A stretch of 64,000 nt of DNA from CAZYLZ01 sp964648335 (GTDB lineage Bacteria > Patescibacteriota > Minisyncoccia > Phycocordibacterales > UBA2100), in NCBI GenBank assembly GCA_964648335.1, contig CAZYLZ010000002.1, forward strand, positions 1 to 64,000, given 5' to 3'. The notes beneath the pieces are model-generated. The model ran no database searches. It was not told the DNA's origin and was given only the letters and a program-made list of their open reading frames with translations. Positions 49,622 to 58,392 of this stretch are shown piece after piece. Positions within the stretch are counted from its first letter, which is position 1. The number at the start of each line of letters is the position of its first letter. The translations under genes were made by a program, and so were the position numbers.

Positions 49622-50773
49622 ATGGATACACAAAACCCCAATTTGATGGCAAAAAAGATGGTGTTGATTATCGTCCCCGGCATAGTACTCGGGGTATTGT
49701 TGTATGCAGGATACCTCTGGAACCAAAGAGCAACTGTGCCAGAGGTCTCTGACTTGCCGCCGATTGAAGCAAATGCTCATAATGGGCTTTCGTACCAAAA
49801 TTTACTCGAGAACAGTATCTCGTTCGCTCGCGCGGTTCAGTACGCGAAGGACCGAAATTTCGCTCTCGCACGCGAGTATTACGAGAAGGCGAAACTCGAG
49901 ACGACCGATCCGACCGCACAGGGCATCATCATGTTCCAAATGGCGATACTCACGGGCGACGAAGGGAAGTACCTTGAGTCGATCGATGCCCTCAAAGAGA
50001 TAATCGCTAAGGCCGACGTAACCTCGCCGGTCACGCGGGCATACGCCTTTCTCGAGATGGGTCTTTTGTTCTATAAATATGCCGACAATGCCATTACTGA
50101 TCGTATCTTCGCGGGCGATGTCTATTACAAGAAGCTCCGCGACGACGATGTGAAGGTCACCTACCGGCATCTCTTCGAGGAGTCTGCGCGCCTGTATCCG
50201 TTGTCGCTCTCGGAGCTGCGCATCGCTGATTGGTACGTGAACGAAATAACGCTGGCCGAGAAGGGAGAGAAGGTGCTCGATCCGGTTAAGCGGCCTGAGT
50301 ACGAGAAAATAATCGGAGACTCGCTCATCGCTGCCGACGCAGATCTTGTGCGTATCCAGAATCTTCCGAGCGAATACGCTCGCTACGGATTGCCGGCACT
50401 CTTGCGTAAGGCAATCATCGTCGGGAAGCTGAATGCCATCGGTAATGGCAGTTTGGGGCCGGTGGAAGCAGTCTTCGATAAGGCGCTCAATGCCTATGCT
50501 ACGCGCCCTGGTGCCGACGGCTACGTCCGCTACCACTATGCCGACGCGCTCTCGAACCAGCCCGGGGAGATTCCTGTGGCTAAGATACGCACACTCTTGA
50601 GTCCGCTTTACGATCAGAAGGAGGTCTACAAGACGTCGTCGGTACTATCGTTTCTCAAGAACGAACGTGCAAACGTGCTTAACGTCAAGAAGGATATAGT
50701 GAAGCTCGCAAAAATCGATCCCAAGTTCAAGGAGCTCCTCATGTCCTATGGCTGGAAGTCGAGTGACTTCTAG
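49622..50773 (+). CDS. Membrane-anchored TPR-like protein
   Basis: 383 residues. A membrane helix (MVLIIVPGIVLGVLLYAGYL, about 13-32) precedes an all-helical external domain. TPR-like pairs include AVQYAKDRNFALAREYYEKA, IIMFQMAILTGDEGKYLESI and TRAYAFLEMGLLFYKYADNA; later helices are less regular. It lies 13 bases upstream of the DsbA-like gene, so the two are probably co-expressed at the envelope. Confidence 0.65.
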   Translation: MDTQNPNLMAKKMVLIIVPGIVLGVLLYAGYLWNQRATVPEVSDLPPIEANAHNGLSYQNLLENSISFARAVQYAKDRNFALAREYYEKAKLETTDPTAQGIIMFQMAILTGDEGKYLESIDALKEIIAKADVTSPVTRAYAFLEMGLLFYKYADNAITDRIFAGDVYYKKLRDDDVKVTYRHLFEESARLYPLSLSELRIADWYVNEITLAEKGEKVLDPVKRPEYEKIIGDSLIAADADLVRIQNLPSEYARYGLPALLRKAIIVGKLNAIGNGSLGPVEAVFDKALNAYATRPGADGYVRYHYADALSNQPGEIPVAKIRTLLSPLYDQKEVYKTSSVLSFLKNERANVLNVKKDIVKLAKIDPKFKELLMSYGWKSSDF

Positions 50774-50786
50774 ACCTGATCCTCCT

Positions 50787-51500
50787 ATGAAAAAACTCAT
50801 ATCGTCTTTGCCAGCCTCGGCAGCGCCCTGGCGTCTCTGGGGTGCCATTCTCATACTTGCTGTCATGACGACTCTCGCAGCATTCTCGTATATGCGCATC
50901 GAGGCACCAAAGGTACAAACAGGAACGTCAGCTGTCGGGGGAGTGGGAGATCAGCGTGACCATGTACTCGGCGAAGCAGCAGCTGACGTCAGGGTCATAC
51001 TCTATTCAGACACCGAGTGCCCGTTCTGCAACAGCTTCCATGACTATTCTCTGCCGAAGATCCTCGACGAGTACGGCTCACGGGTCGCGGTGGTGTACCG
51101 ACACTATCCAATCGTAACCTTACATCCCAATGCACGCATCGAGGCAGATGCGACCGAGTGCGCGTATGAGCAAAAGGGGCATGAGGGTTTTTGGGCGCTC
51201 CTCGATGCGCTCTATACCGCTATCGACAAAGAGAACACGTTCGATATCGCCCAGATACCCCAGCTGGCTCAGGAGGTCGGACTCGATCCGGTACGTCTCG
51301 AGAAATGCATTGATTCCGGGCAGGGCGATGTCTGGGTGAAGAAAAACATGGATCAAGCGACGACCGTGGGCGTCTACAAGACACCTACGGTGTATGTCGA
51401 GAACGTACAGACTGGTAAGAGCGTGCTCATTGCTGGTGCCGGCTTTACGGCGACCAAAGCTGCTATCCAACTGCTTCTGACGCAAGTATCAGTCCAATAG
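50787..51500 (+). CDS. DsbA-family thiol oxidoreductase
   Basis: 237 residues. An N-terminal anchor (LWGAILILAVMTTLAAFSYM, about 17-36) leads to a thioredoxin-fold domain with CPFC (Cys78, Cys81) and the cis-Pro loop KTPTVYV (about 200-206). The HYPI, FWALLDALY and VGLDPVRLEKCIDSG segments are typical of DsbA/DsbG-like oxidoreductases. It probably forms or shuffles disulfides outside the membrane, which fits the many Cys-rich exported proteins of this window. ATG 50787 is used; the frame start at 50748 overlaps the upstream gene. Confidence 0.9.
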   Translation: MKKLISSLPASAAPWRLWGAILILAVMTTLAAFSYMRIEAPKVQTGTSAVGGVGDQRDHVLGEAAADVRVILYSDTECPFCNSFHDYSLPKILDEYGSRVAVVYRHYPIVTLHPNARIEADATECAYEQKGHEGFWALLDALYTAIDKENTFDIAQIPQLAQEVGLDPVRLEKCIDSGQGDVWVKKNMDQATTVGVYKTPTVYVENVQTGKSVLIAGAGFTATKAAIQLLLTQVSVQ

Positions 51501-51514
51501 CATCTGCGAGCTTC

Positions 51515-52684
51515 TTATAAGTGCCGAGCGATGGTTTCTGCGATGATGCGGTAACCTCCTACTATAGGGTGCCCGTTGTTGATGCGTTCGTAAAGCGGAA
51601 TCGACTTATTGAGTTCAATCGCCATATCGCGAAGTGGAAATACGCAATCGATCTTTTCTGTAATGCAAAAATCAGTAACCGCCGATGAGAGGTTTCGTTC
51701 GGCCCATTCGTACTCTTCGAAGCCGGGTATGGTAGTACTCGCCATTCGCGCAGATTCGAGATAGACCATTTCCTTTGTCGGTATAAATACAATCAAAAGC
51801 TGTGCACCGGCCTCCTTTGTTCCGTCATGCATCTCGCGTAAGAAAGATTTGGTGAGCCTCCATCCCTCCTTTGTTGTCGCGTTGGTGAGGTCGACTGCGG
51901 GGTATCGATATGACGGCGAAAGTATCGTTCCGGTGATACCCTCGAGACGGATTCCGAGGCCCGGATGGCTCTGGAGAAGCGTATCGAATCGATTTTTCCT
52001 TTCCTCAGGAGTTTCTCCCAGAGGCGATTGCCACCATGCGTATGCGAAGTCTGCATCGAGTATCTCGAAGATCCTGCTGTATCCACGGGCTATCTGTCTG
52101 AACCTGGTGAACTTGTTCCAAAAAGAACCCGGAGCGTACCCATCGTCGAGCGCGATGCTCGTATCGATGAGTGTGTCAGTGATATCTGTTGAATACACAA
52201 ACGAAGAATCACGGTACGGCGTCCAGTACGCTAATCGATATACTTGATCAACAGAACCCAATAGATCGTTTCCGGCGTACAAGCCTACTACCACCGTCTT
52301 TGGCTTGAGCGATAGGGCGGTCGGCAAAAGTGCTCTGTATTGAGCAGGTCCCCAGCCGACATGTGCCAGTTGATACACCGCTTTCCCCGAGATGGTTTCG
52401 AGTTGTGCAGGCCACGATTCGATTCGAAGTGCCTTGTATCCGAACGTCTGCGAATCACCAATCGCTACTATATCTGCCTGATCGACGGCTTTAAGATTAC
52501 GAAATCCCCGGCTGTCGTATTCTCCCCCGGGACGCGCCCGTACGTCGAGAACCGCATCTGATAAGGGTGTATTGGGAGATGGCAACCATATACGTAACAG
52601 CACCTCTGACGTCGTTAGTGCAAGCAGTGCTCCCACAGCAATCGCGAAGTAACGCATCCGACACCGGAGGAGTCTGTGAATCAT
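51515..52684 (-). CDS. Membrane-anchored SGNH hydrolase
   Basis: 389 residues. An N-terminal helix (YFAIAVGALLALTTSEVLL) anchors an SGNH/GDSL domain: nucleophile Ser78 in AIGDSQTFGY, Asn in YAGNDL, and His in NNGHPIVGGYRI near the end. Such enzymes often add or remove acetyl groups on cell-surface polysaccharides. The ATG overlaps the upstream stop (ATGA), coupling it to the methyltransferase. The frame could start seven codons earlier. Confidence 0.78.
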   Translation of the reverse strand: MIHRLLRCRMRYFAIAVGALLALTTSEVLLRIWLPSPNTPLSDAVLDVRARPGGEYDSRGFRNLKAVDQADIVAIGDSQTFGYKALRIESWPAQLETISGKAVYQLAHVGWGPAQYRALLPTALSLKPKTVVVGLYAGNDLLGSVDQVYRLAYWTPYRDSSFVYSTDITDTLIDTSIALDDGYAPGSFWNKFTRFRQIARGYSRIFEILDADFAYAWWQSPLGETPEERKNRFDTLLQSHPGLGIRLEGITGTILSPSYRYPAVDLTNATTKEGWRLTKSFLREMHDGTKEAGAQLLIVFIPTKEMVYLESARMASTTIPGFEEYEWAERNLSSAVTDFCITEKIDCVFPLRDMAIELNKSIPLYERINNGHPIVGGYRIIAETIARHL

Positions 52685-53295
52685 GCTTTTTTTGCTCGCG
52701 CCCACACGTGATACGGGAGCTCAGGTTCGTTCACGAGACTGTGTTCTCCCGGTCGATACTCCACCCAGCTGGCTAGGTTATCGACGACGCACGCGCGGTT
52801 TCCCCATGAGCCGGTCTCGATATATTCGAGCGGAAAGCCGCCCTCGGCCAAGAGATGCTTGAGTCCGAGTTCTGTCCAGCGACTGCAGTCGACCGGGTCA
52901 TTGTGAACCCGCACGAGAAACGGAGTAGACACTAAAAAATACCCCCCTGGCCTGAGCGAATCGTATACATTTTTAACGGCACGATATGGCCAGAACACGT
53001 GTTCGAGCACTTGTTCGGCAATGACGAGGTCGTATTGCTTGGGCAAAACGTCTTTGCAGAGATCGAAGGCGGGAAAGTGCACAGAATCGTACGACTTGAA
53101 TCCAAAATCGCTCCAAGCGTTTCCCGATATCTCCACGGTCTCCAGTGTCTCGACAGGCAGAGCGCGGACGAGCTGCTTTGTCGCGTCATTCATGATGACG
53201 CGGCTCCAATTCGTGCGATTTTCTTTTTTTGCTGTTTTCAGAACAGGCTTAGTTTGGTCATTTCCAAAAGAAAACCCCGGGAACCATGAGTGCAT
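52681..53295 (-). CDS. Class I SAM-dependent methyltransferase
   Basis: 204 residues. Motifs of Methyltransf_11-type enzymes: DLVIAEQVLEHVFWPYRAVK (about 88-107), LRPGGYFLVSTPF (about 114-126) and a long C-terminal part with EYRPGEH. The N-terminal SAM motif is degenerate (TLETVEISG in place of a Gly-rich loop), a form often seen in polysaccharide-locus methyltransferases. It is coupled to the SGNH hydrolase, and a glycosyltransferase lies divergently next to it, so a surface-glycan role is likely. Confidence 0.75.
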   Translation of the reverse strand: MHSWFPGFSFGNDQTKPVLKTAKKENRTNWSRVIMNDATKQLVRALPVETLETVEISGNAWSDFGFKSYDSVHFPAFDLCKDVLPKQYDLVIAEQVLEHVFWPYRAVKNVYDSLRPGGYFLVSTPFLVRVHNDPVDCSRWTELGLKHLLAEGGFPLEYIETGSWGNRACVVDNLASWVEYRPGEHSLVNEPELPYHVWARAKKA

Positions 53296-53383
53296 GAGTG
53301 GATTCTGTGGGGCGATGATGCTGTTGTCAATTCGACTTTGTAGAGAGTGATGTTCTCTGGGAGTGACGGTAAACGCTCCGCTG

Positions 53384-53389
53384 TATACT
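53384..53389 (+). promoter_or_regulatory. -10 box (TATACT) of glycosyltransferase gene
   Basis: TATACT ends 7 bases before the ATG at 53397. Confidence 0.6.
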
Positions 53390-53396
53390 GGGGGCC

Positions 53397-55397
53397 ATGG
53401 AGCCGGCGATACGCTATTCGGTCATCGTTCCGACCTACGACAGGGTCGACGATCTCGAGACCTGTCTCGAGTCGCTCGTCGTACAGACGGCGAAAAATTT
53501 TGAAGTGATCATTGTCGACGATTGTTCGGGTCCCGAGACGCGCGCATTTGTCGAAACGTTTATTGCTAAGTATCCGCATATCCCGTCCCGGTACGTGCGA
53601 CAAGAAAAAAACGGTGGACATGGGAAGGCGCGCAATGCAGGAATGGCCATTGCGCGCGGCGAGATACTCTTGTTTACAGACGACGACTGCATCCTTCCGC
53701 CCGAATGGGTCGCTACGCATGCCGATGCGCATGTGCGGTATCCAGAAGCTGCAGGAGTAGGGGGTTGGTACTGGCCGCCAGCAGATCGTCCCAAGAACGT
53801 GTTCGATCGCTTTTACGAGATCCAGTACCGGTACTCGTACCAAGGTATGCATGATTGCGAAGTGTGGACCAATACAATGAGTTCGCTTGCGGGCAATACC
53901 GCGAATATGTCGTACAAGACAGACCTCATCCGCGCTCTCAATGGTTTCGACGAGGCTATCTACTTTACCGGCGGCATAGACTGGGAGCTCAAGACACGCA
54001 TGATCGCAACCGGACGTTCGCTCGTCTCGATTCCACTTTCGGTTGTGCACACCAAAGCATTCACCCTCCGATCGTTTCTATCGAAGACGATCAAGCTGGG
54101 GAGAGGGATGGATTACATGGCAAGTAAATACAAAGTAGTACAGCGCCCAAGTCTCAGATTCGCTCTCGGTACCTATAGTACTTGGAAGACGAACCCGGTT
54201 ATCGGCGGGGAGTGCGCGTGGGTCGCGCTGCTATGGACTTTGGCGCTCATCCCCGGCAAATGGGTCAATCGCCTGCGACATTTTCGTCCGAGAGAAGTAT
54301 TTGACATGCGGAGTCTCAAATATTTCACCTACCGATACAAGAATGCTGCACGTATTTCGATGCACGAGATTCGAAAATTTGACCTTGAAGCGTCGGCCGC
54401 TCAGCTGGAAAAAGTGTTGCAAGGAGCCGGTTCGACATTGCGGTACTCGGTGATCATTCCGACTTTTAACCGAAGGGAGTATCTCGTGGTCGCTATCGAA
54501 GCGGTCCTTTCGCAAGAGCGCGTGCCGACACAACTCTTCGAATTAGTGGTCGTTGATGATGGCTCTACCGACGGGACCAAAGAAGCTGTCGAAGCCATCA
54601 TCGCTGCGCACCCTGAGCGCGCGATACGGTATCTCTATCAGCCTAACGCAGGTGCTTCCGTTGCGCGAAATGCAGGTGCTGCCGTGGCGGTAGGTAACAT
54701 CCTTTTCTTCACCGACAGTGATTGCCGCGTTCCCAGGCACTGGCTGTGGAATATGCTCCAGGCGTATGAACAGTATCCCGAAATAGTCGGCACCGGTGGT
54801 GGGCAGCTGACGCGGAGAAAGGGGGCAACGCGGCTCGATCATTTCAGGGCGACCGCATCCGACAATCGTTTCGTTGCTACGTATCGCGACGCGATCATTA
54901 TTTCAAACGATACCGTTTCTGGTATCGTGGCGTACGATTCGGCGAGCATGTCGATTCGCGCAGACGTGTACAGGGAAGTAGGGGGGTTCTTTCCGATAGG
55001 GAGTACCGCCGTCGGTTTTTATCATGAGGATGTCGATCTTGCCTGCCGGGTGCAGCGCAGGGGTCCTATGGCTTTGGTTCCTGGTGCCTTTGCCATGAAC
55101 CGTCGCCTCCTTTCTTTTTCCGACTTTCGGAAGGTGGCATACGTACGAGGAGCGACACTCCCATTTCTCATAGAGCGGCTTTCGCCGGCAGCGACCTCGG
55201 TGTGCGAAACGCCACTTCGAGAGCAGGTGTTCATTACCTTACTGCTCTGCCTCATGCGTCCGTTCGATATCGGCAGCTGGCTCTGGCTCGTGAATCTTGA
55301 ACGATATGCCGCCGGGTATCGCCGCGGGCTCGCGGTCCAAGCCCAAGAGCGCGACTTCTCGGTTGAGGAGACAAAAACGGCTAAAAGCACCAAATAG
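53397..55397 (+). CDS. Double-domain family 2 glycosyltransferase
   Basis: 666 residues with two complete GT2 (GT-A fold) domains. Domain 1: YSVIVPTYDRVDDLETCL (about 7-24) and the metal-binding TDDDC (94-98). Domain 2 starts near 350 with YSVIIPTFNRREYL and has VVVDDGSTDGT and FFTDSDC. A hydrophobic stretch lies between them near 275. Each domain could add a different sugar from a nucleotide donor, as in bifunctional polymerases. Its neighbours, a methyltransferase and an SGNH hydrolase, point to surface polysaccharide. Confidence 0.88.
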   Translation: MEPAIRYSVIVPTYDRVDDLETCLESLVVQTAKNFEVIIVDDCSGPETRAFVETFIAKYPHIPSRYVRQEKNGGHGKARNAGMAIARGEILLFTDDDCILPPEWVATHADAHVRYPEAAGVGGWYWPPADRPKNVFDRFYEIQYRYSYQGMHDCEVWTNTMSSLAGNTANMSYKTDLIRALNGFDEAIYFTGGIDWELKTRMIATGRSLVSIPLSVVHTKAFTLRSFLSKTIKLGRGMDYMASKYKVVQRPSLRFALGTYSTWKTNPVIGGECAWVALLWTLALIPGKWVNRLRHFRPREVFDMRSLKYFTYRYKNAARISMHEIRKFDLEASAAQLEKVLQGAGSTLRYSVIIPTFNRREYLVVAIEAVLSQERVPTQLFELVVVDDGSTDGTKEAVEAIIAAHPERAIRYLYQPNAGASVARNAGAAVAVGNILFFTDSDCRVPRHWLWNMLQAYEQYPEIVGTGGGQLTRRKGATRLDHFRATASDNRFVATYRDAIIISNDTVSGIVAYDSASMSIRADVYREVGGFFPIGSTAVGFYHEDVDLACRVQRRGPMALVPGAFAMNRRLLSFSDFRKVAYVRGATLPFLIERLSPAATSVCETPLREQVFITLLLCLMRPFDIGSWLWLVNLERYAAGYRRGLAVQAQERDFSVEETKTAKSTK

Positions 55398-55449
55398 AGA
55401 CGTGGTAGAGCCGCTTCGGGGCATATCCGACCCAGGGTTTTCAACAGTA

Positions 55450-55477
55450 TTGACGTAGGTGTCAGTTTTGTTAGTAT
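55450..55477 (+). promoter_or_regulatory. Promoter of tuf
   Basis: TTGACG (55450-55455), 16-base spacer, TAGTAT (55472-55477), giving a leader of roughly 88 bases before the ATG at 55572. Confidence 0.65.
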
Positions 55478-55571
55478 TGTGCCCACGCAGCGGCGACTCT
55501 TTTATTTGTGGCGCCTGGTTACAAATTGCGTTGGCAGCAATTCATTAGTAGGTTGTTAGTATATTTAACGT

Positions 55572-56771
55572 ATGGCAGATTTTGCTCGAACAAAGCCCCA
55601 CGTGAACGTCGGTACCATCGGTCACGTCGACCACGGTAAGACTACGCTCACTGCGGCAATCCTCCACACCCTCCACATGGCGGCTGGACAGGGATACGGC
55701 GCCACCGAGAAGGGTGTCGACGCTATCGACTCCGCACCAGAAGAGAAGGCACGTGGTATTACTATCTCGCTCTCGCACTCCGAGTACGAGACACCGAAGC
55801 GCCACTACGCGCACATCGACGCTCCTGGTCACGCAGACTATATCAAGAACATGATCACGGGTGCCGCTCAGATGGACGGTGCAATCTTGGTTATCGCGGC
55901 GACTGACGGTGTTATGCCTCAGACACGCGAGCACGTTCTCTTGGCTAAGCAGGTCGGCGTTCCAAAGATCATCGTCTTCTTGAACAAGGTAGACATGGTT
56001 GAGGACAAAGACCTCATCGACCTCGTCGAGGAGGAGGTCCGCGAACTCTTGGACAAGCAGGGCTTCGACGGCGCAAACACGCCGATCATCCGCGGTTCGG
56101 GCCTTAAGGCTCTCGAGTCAACCGACATCAACAGCGAGTGGTCTCAGAAGGTTCTCGAGCTTGCGAAAGCTCTCGACGAATACATCCCAGAGCCAAAGCG
56201 CGAACTCGACAAGCCATTCCTTATGCCAATCGAAGACATCTTCTCGATCGAAGGACGCGGAACCGTGGTTACGGGCCGCATCGAGCGCGGAGTTGTGAAA
56301 GTTGGTGAGGAAGTCGAGATTGTCGGTCTTCAGGACACCGCAAAGACGACCGTAACCGGCGTCGAGATGTTCAACAAGTCGCTCCAGCAGGGAGAGGCAG
56401 GTGACAACGCAGGAATCCTCTTGCGCGGTACCAAGAAGGACGACGTCCACCGCGGACAGGTTCTCTGCAAGACCGGATCGGTAAAGCCACACACCGAATT
56501 CGAGGCAGAAATCTACATCTTGTCTAAAGAAGAAGGAGGTCGCCACACTCCATTCTTTAGCGGATACAAGCCACAGTTCTACATCGGTACTACCGACGTG
56601 ACTGGCGAGGTTACCCTTAAGGAAGGTGTCGAAATGGTTATGCCAGGCGATACCGTTACCTTCAAGGTCAAGCTCGTAGCTCCGATCGCTCTCGAAGAGC
56701 AGCGCCGCTTTGCGGTTCGCGAAGGAGGCAAGACTGTCGGTGCCGGAGTCGTCACCAAGGTCATTGCGTAA
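55572..56771 (+). CDS. tuf: Elongation factor Tu
   Basis: 399 residues. EF-Tu delivers aminoacyl-tRNA to the ribosome. G1 is GHVDHGKT (18-25), switch I contains ARGITIS, G3 is DAPGHADY (usually DCPGHADY), G4 is NKVDM (usually NKCDM). Domains 2 and 3 are complete (GRGTVVTGRIERG, FRRF region replaced by QRRFAVREGG). No Shine-Dalgarno precedes the ATG. Only one tuf gene is in the window and it is monocistronic. Confidence 0.97.
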   Translation: MADFARTKPHVNVGTIGHVDHGKTTLTAAILHTLHMAAGQGYGATEKGVDAIDSAPEEKARGITISLSHSEYETPKRHYAHIDAPGHADYIKNMITGAAQMDGAILVIAATDGVMPQTREHVLLAKQVGVPKIIVFLNKVDMVEDKDLIDLVEEEVRELLDKQGFDGANTPIIRGSGLKALESTDINSEWSQKVLELAKALDEYIPEPKRELDKPFLMPIEDIFSIEGRGTVVTGRIERGVVKVGEEVEIVGLQDTAKTTVTGVEMFNKSLQQGEAGDNAGILLRGTKKDDVHRGQVLCKTGSVKPHTEFEAEIYILSKEEGGRHTPFFSGYKPQFYIGTTDVTGEVTLKEGVEMVMPGDTVTFKVKLVAPIALEEQRRFAVREGGKTVGAGVVTKVIA

Positions 56772-56793
56772 ATCTCTCTAGATTCAAGCAAAC

Positions 56794-56819
56794 AAAACCC
56801 CACCGAAAGGTGGGGTTTT
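56794..56819 (+). terminator. Terminator of tuf
   Basis: AAAACCCCACC (56794-56804) pairs with GGTGGGGTTTT (56809-56819) around a GAAA tetraloop. Confidence 0.93.
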
Positions 56820-56844
56820 GTTATGCACAGACCGGGTTGTGTAT

Positions 56845-56874
56845 CAAAAAACGCTCGACTATCGTCGAGCGTTT
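56845..56874 (-). terminator. Terminator of minus-strand gene at 56889
   Basis: AAACGCTCGAC (56849-56859) pairs with GTCGAGCGTTT (56864-56874); on the minus strand a run of six T follows. Confidence 0.9.
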
Positions 56875-56888
56875 GAATGCCGTCCAAG

Positions 56889-57398
56889 CTACTTGCATCT
56901 GCGCTTGATAGCCGCCGCATCTTCGAGAACGATGTCTGCGATATGCTCCCATTGCGAACGGAACGCTTCGTTCTTACCGTACCCATCGCTAATCGCTTCC
57001 ATGCCGAAGAGGCCGCCTACGTCACACTCCATATGACGTGCATTGAGAACGTTACCCGATTCCGAGAGCTCGATAGTAAATCGATTGCACCGATTACCGT
57101 TGATCAGATGGCGATCCTGTGCTCGTCCTTGCATGACAAGTGTGCGATCGTTTTTGCGCGAGAGGTACAAGATTCTGATATCGTACCTCGTCCGGTCAGT
57201 GTCAGGGTAGAAATAGGCGCTCGTCGGCGTCGTATCGTCGTGCGGTCCGACGAAATACTGCACATAAGCGCAGTCAGGTGCGTCGTCGATGGCCTCGAGA
57301 AGACCCAGGAATCTCTGTAGTCGATTCGATTCGGATGCTGGTGCCGAGGGTGTGCAGAGGCTCAGCGCACAACAAGCAATCAAAAATGTCTGTCGCAT
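56889..57398 (-). CDS. Secreted Cys-containing protein, unknown
   Basis: 169 residues. Signal peptide MRQTFLIACCALSLCTPSAP then ASE. The mature part has cysteines in DDAPDCAYVQYF, GNRCNRFTIEL, ARHMECDVGG and at the extreme C-terminus (KRRCK). ATG 57398 is preceded by GGGAGAG; an ORF start at 57482 is rejected. Own terminator. No family recognised. Confidence 0.6.
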   Translation of the reverse strand: MRQTFLIACCALSLCTPSAPASESNRLQRFLGLLEAIDDAPDCAYVQYFVGPHDDTTPTSAYFYPDTDRTRYDIRILYLSRKNDRTLVMQGRAQDRHLINGNRCNRFTIELSESGNVLNARHMECDVGGLFGMEAISDGYGKNEAFRSQWEHIADIVLEDAAAIKRRCK

Positions 57399-57533
57399 CG
57401 GTCTCTCCCATGGTTTGGCATATTCTGCGGTGCATTGTGCATGCGGGGGAGGGTATGTCAATTTCGCGATCGTTTCTCGCACTCGGTATCATTTTCTGTT
57501 ACTGTGCCCAAAGTTGTAACAGTGGAGGACCCG

Positions 57534-57986
57534 ATGAGGAACGAATTAGGCGCTCTCGCAGTTGGTGTTTTGATGGCCATAGGCATGGTTCGACCGGTGT
57601 GGTCCGAACCGGGCGATGCTACAAAAGCACGGACAATGCTCGATCGTGTCGTTGTGGCGGTAACGAAAGATCAGGCCGCCGCAATGATGTCGTTCTCGAC
57701 AGGGGCCGACGGATTCAAGGATGGCGACATCTATCCGTTCTGCTTTGGTCTCAAAGATGGCATCGTGATGAGCGGTCAAACTAAGGGGCGCGACATTCGT
57801 ACCTTCGCGCCGTCGGACAAGGGCGGACAGCGGATGTACGATGCAGCACAGCAGCCCGAGGGAGTAGTCACACAAGTGACGTATCTCGCGCGTAGACCAC
57901 CACCAGCCGGCGATACGCCGGTTACCAAAGTAAGTGTCGTGCGGCGCATCGGCGAAATCGCTTGCGGCGTCGGCTACTATCCATAA
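57534..57986 (+). CDS. Secreted stand-alone Cache-like domain protein
   Basis: 150 residues. Signal peptide (MRNELGALAVGVLMAIGMVR then PVWS) followed by one Cache-like domain: GFKDGDIYPFCFGLKDGIVM (about 60-79), then RTFAPSDKGGQRMYDAA, GVVTQVTYLARRPP and a KVSVVRRIGEIACGVGYYP end, the typical closing strand of single Cache domains. In other bacteria Cache is the sensing part of chemoreceptors and kinases and binds small molecules; here no signalling domain is attached. GTGGAGG lies 6 bases before the ATG. The next gene starts 25 bases later. Confidence 0.72.
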   Translation: MRNELGALAVGVLMAIGMVRPVWSEPGDATKARTMLDRVVVAVTKDQAAAMMSFSTGADGFKDGDIYPFCFGLKDGIVMSGQTKGRDIRTFAPSDKGGQRMYDAAQQPEGVVTQVTYLARRPPPAGDTPVTKVSVVRRIGEIACGVGYYP

Positions 57987-58011
57987 TCCGAAAAGAGTGA
58001 AAGGAGGGAGT

Positions 58012-58320
58012 ATGGAGCGATGCGACTACCTGCTGCCCGATCATTTAGGGCACATAGCTATCGGCGATGATGTCCGGCCACAGTGCCTGCTCCCTCAAGA
58101 GCACGAAGGCACTCACCTGGTGCAGTTCTCTGGAGGGCAACACATCGAGTGGGAACACTCTCGTGAATGTATCGAGCCCGATGCCTGCGCCGACTATGCC
58201 CACTGCCAGCATTTCGACTATTGGGAGCTGACGAAAAAAGAAGCAAAAGAACGTATAGAAAAAGAATCCCCGCGAACTTACGTTCGCGGGGAGATCGTTT
58301 TTTGTCAGACTAAAAATTGA
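58012..58320 (+). CDS. Small Cys/His-rich hypothetical protein
   Basis: 102 residues, soluble. Cys and His residues are spread through the sequence (RCDYLLPDHLGH, QCLLPQEHEGTH, EHSRECIEPDACADYAHCQH), suggesting metal binding. The C-terminal region is Lys/Glu-rich. AAAGGAGGGAGT precedes the ATG. A terminator hairpin (58268-58291) lies inside the last 50 bases of the frame, so some mRNAs may end before the stop codon, or the frame may be altered here. Confidence 0.5.
   Translation: MERCDYLLPDHLGHIAIGDDVRPQCLLPQEHEGTHLVQFSGGQHIEWEHSRECIEPDACADYAHCQHFDYWELTKKEAKERIEKESPRTYVRGEIVFCQTKN
58268..58304 (+). terminator. Terminator-like hairpin inside reading frame
   Basis: CCCCGCGAAC pairs with GTTCGCGGGG (within 58268-58291), followed by GAGATCGTTTTTT. 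It overlaps the coding end of the gene at 58012-58320. Confidence 0.6.
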
Positions 58321-58344
58321 CACTGTATAAACTAATGGTAAAAT
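58317..58344 (+). promoter_or_regulatory. Sigma-70-type promoter with consensus -35
   Basis: TTGACA (58317-58322), 16-base spacer, TAAAAT (58339-58344). The upstream stop codon lies within the -35 box. It drives the gene at 58393. Confidence 0.75.
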
Positions 58345-58392
58345 GTTTTTAGTGCAAAGCGTAGGGCGCTTTGCTGAACCAGGAGGTATAGA

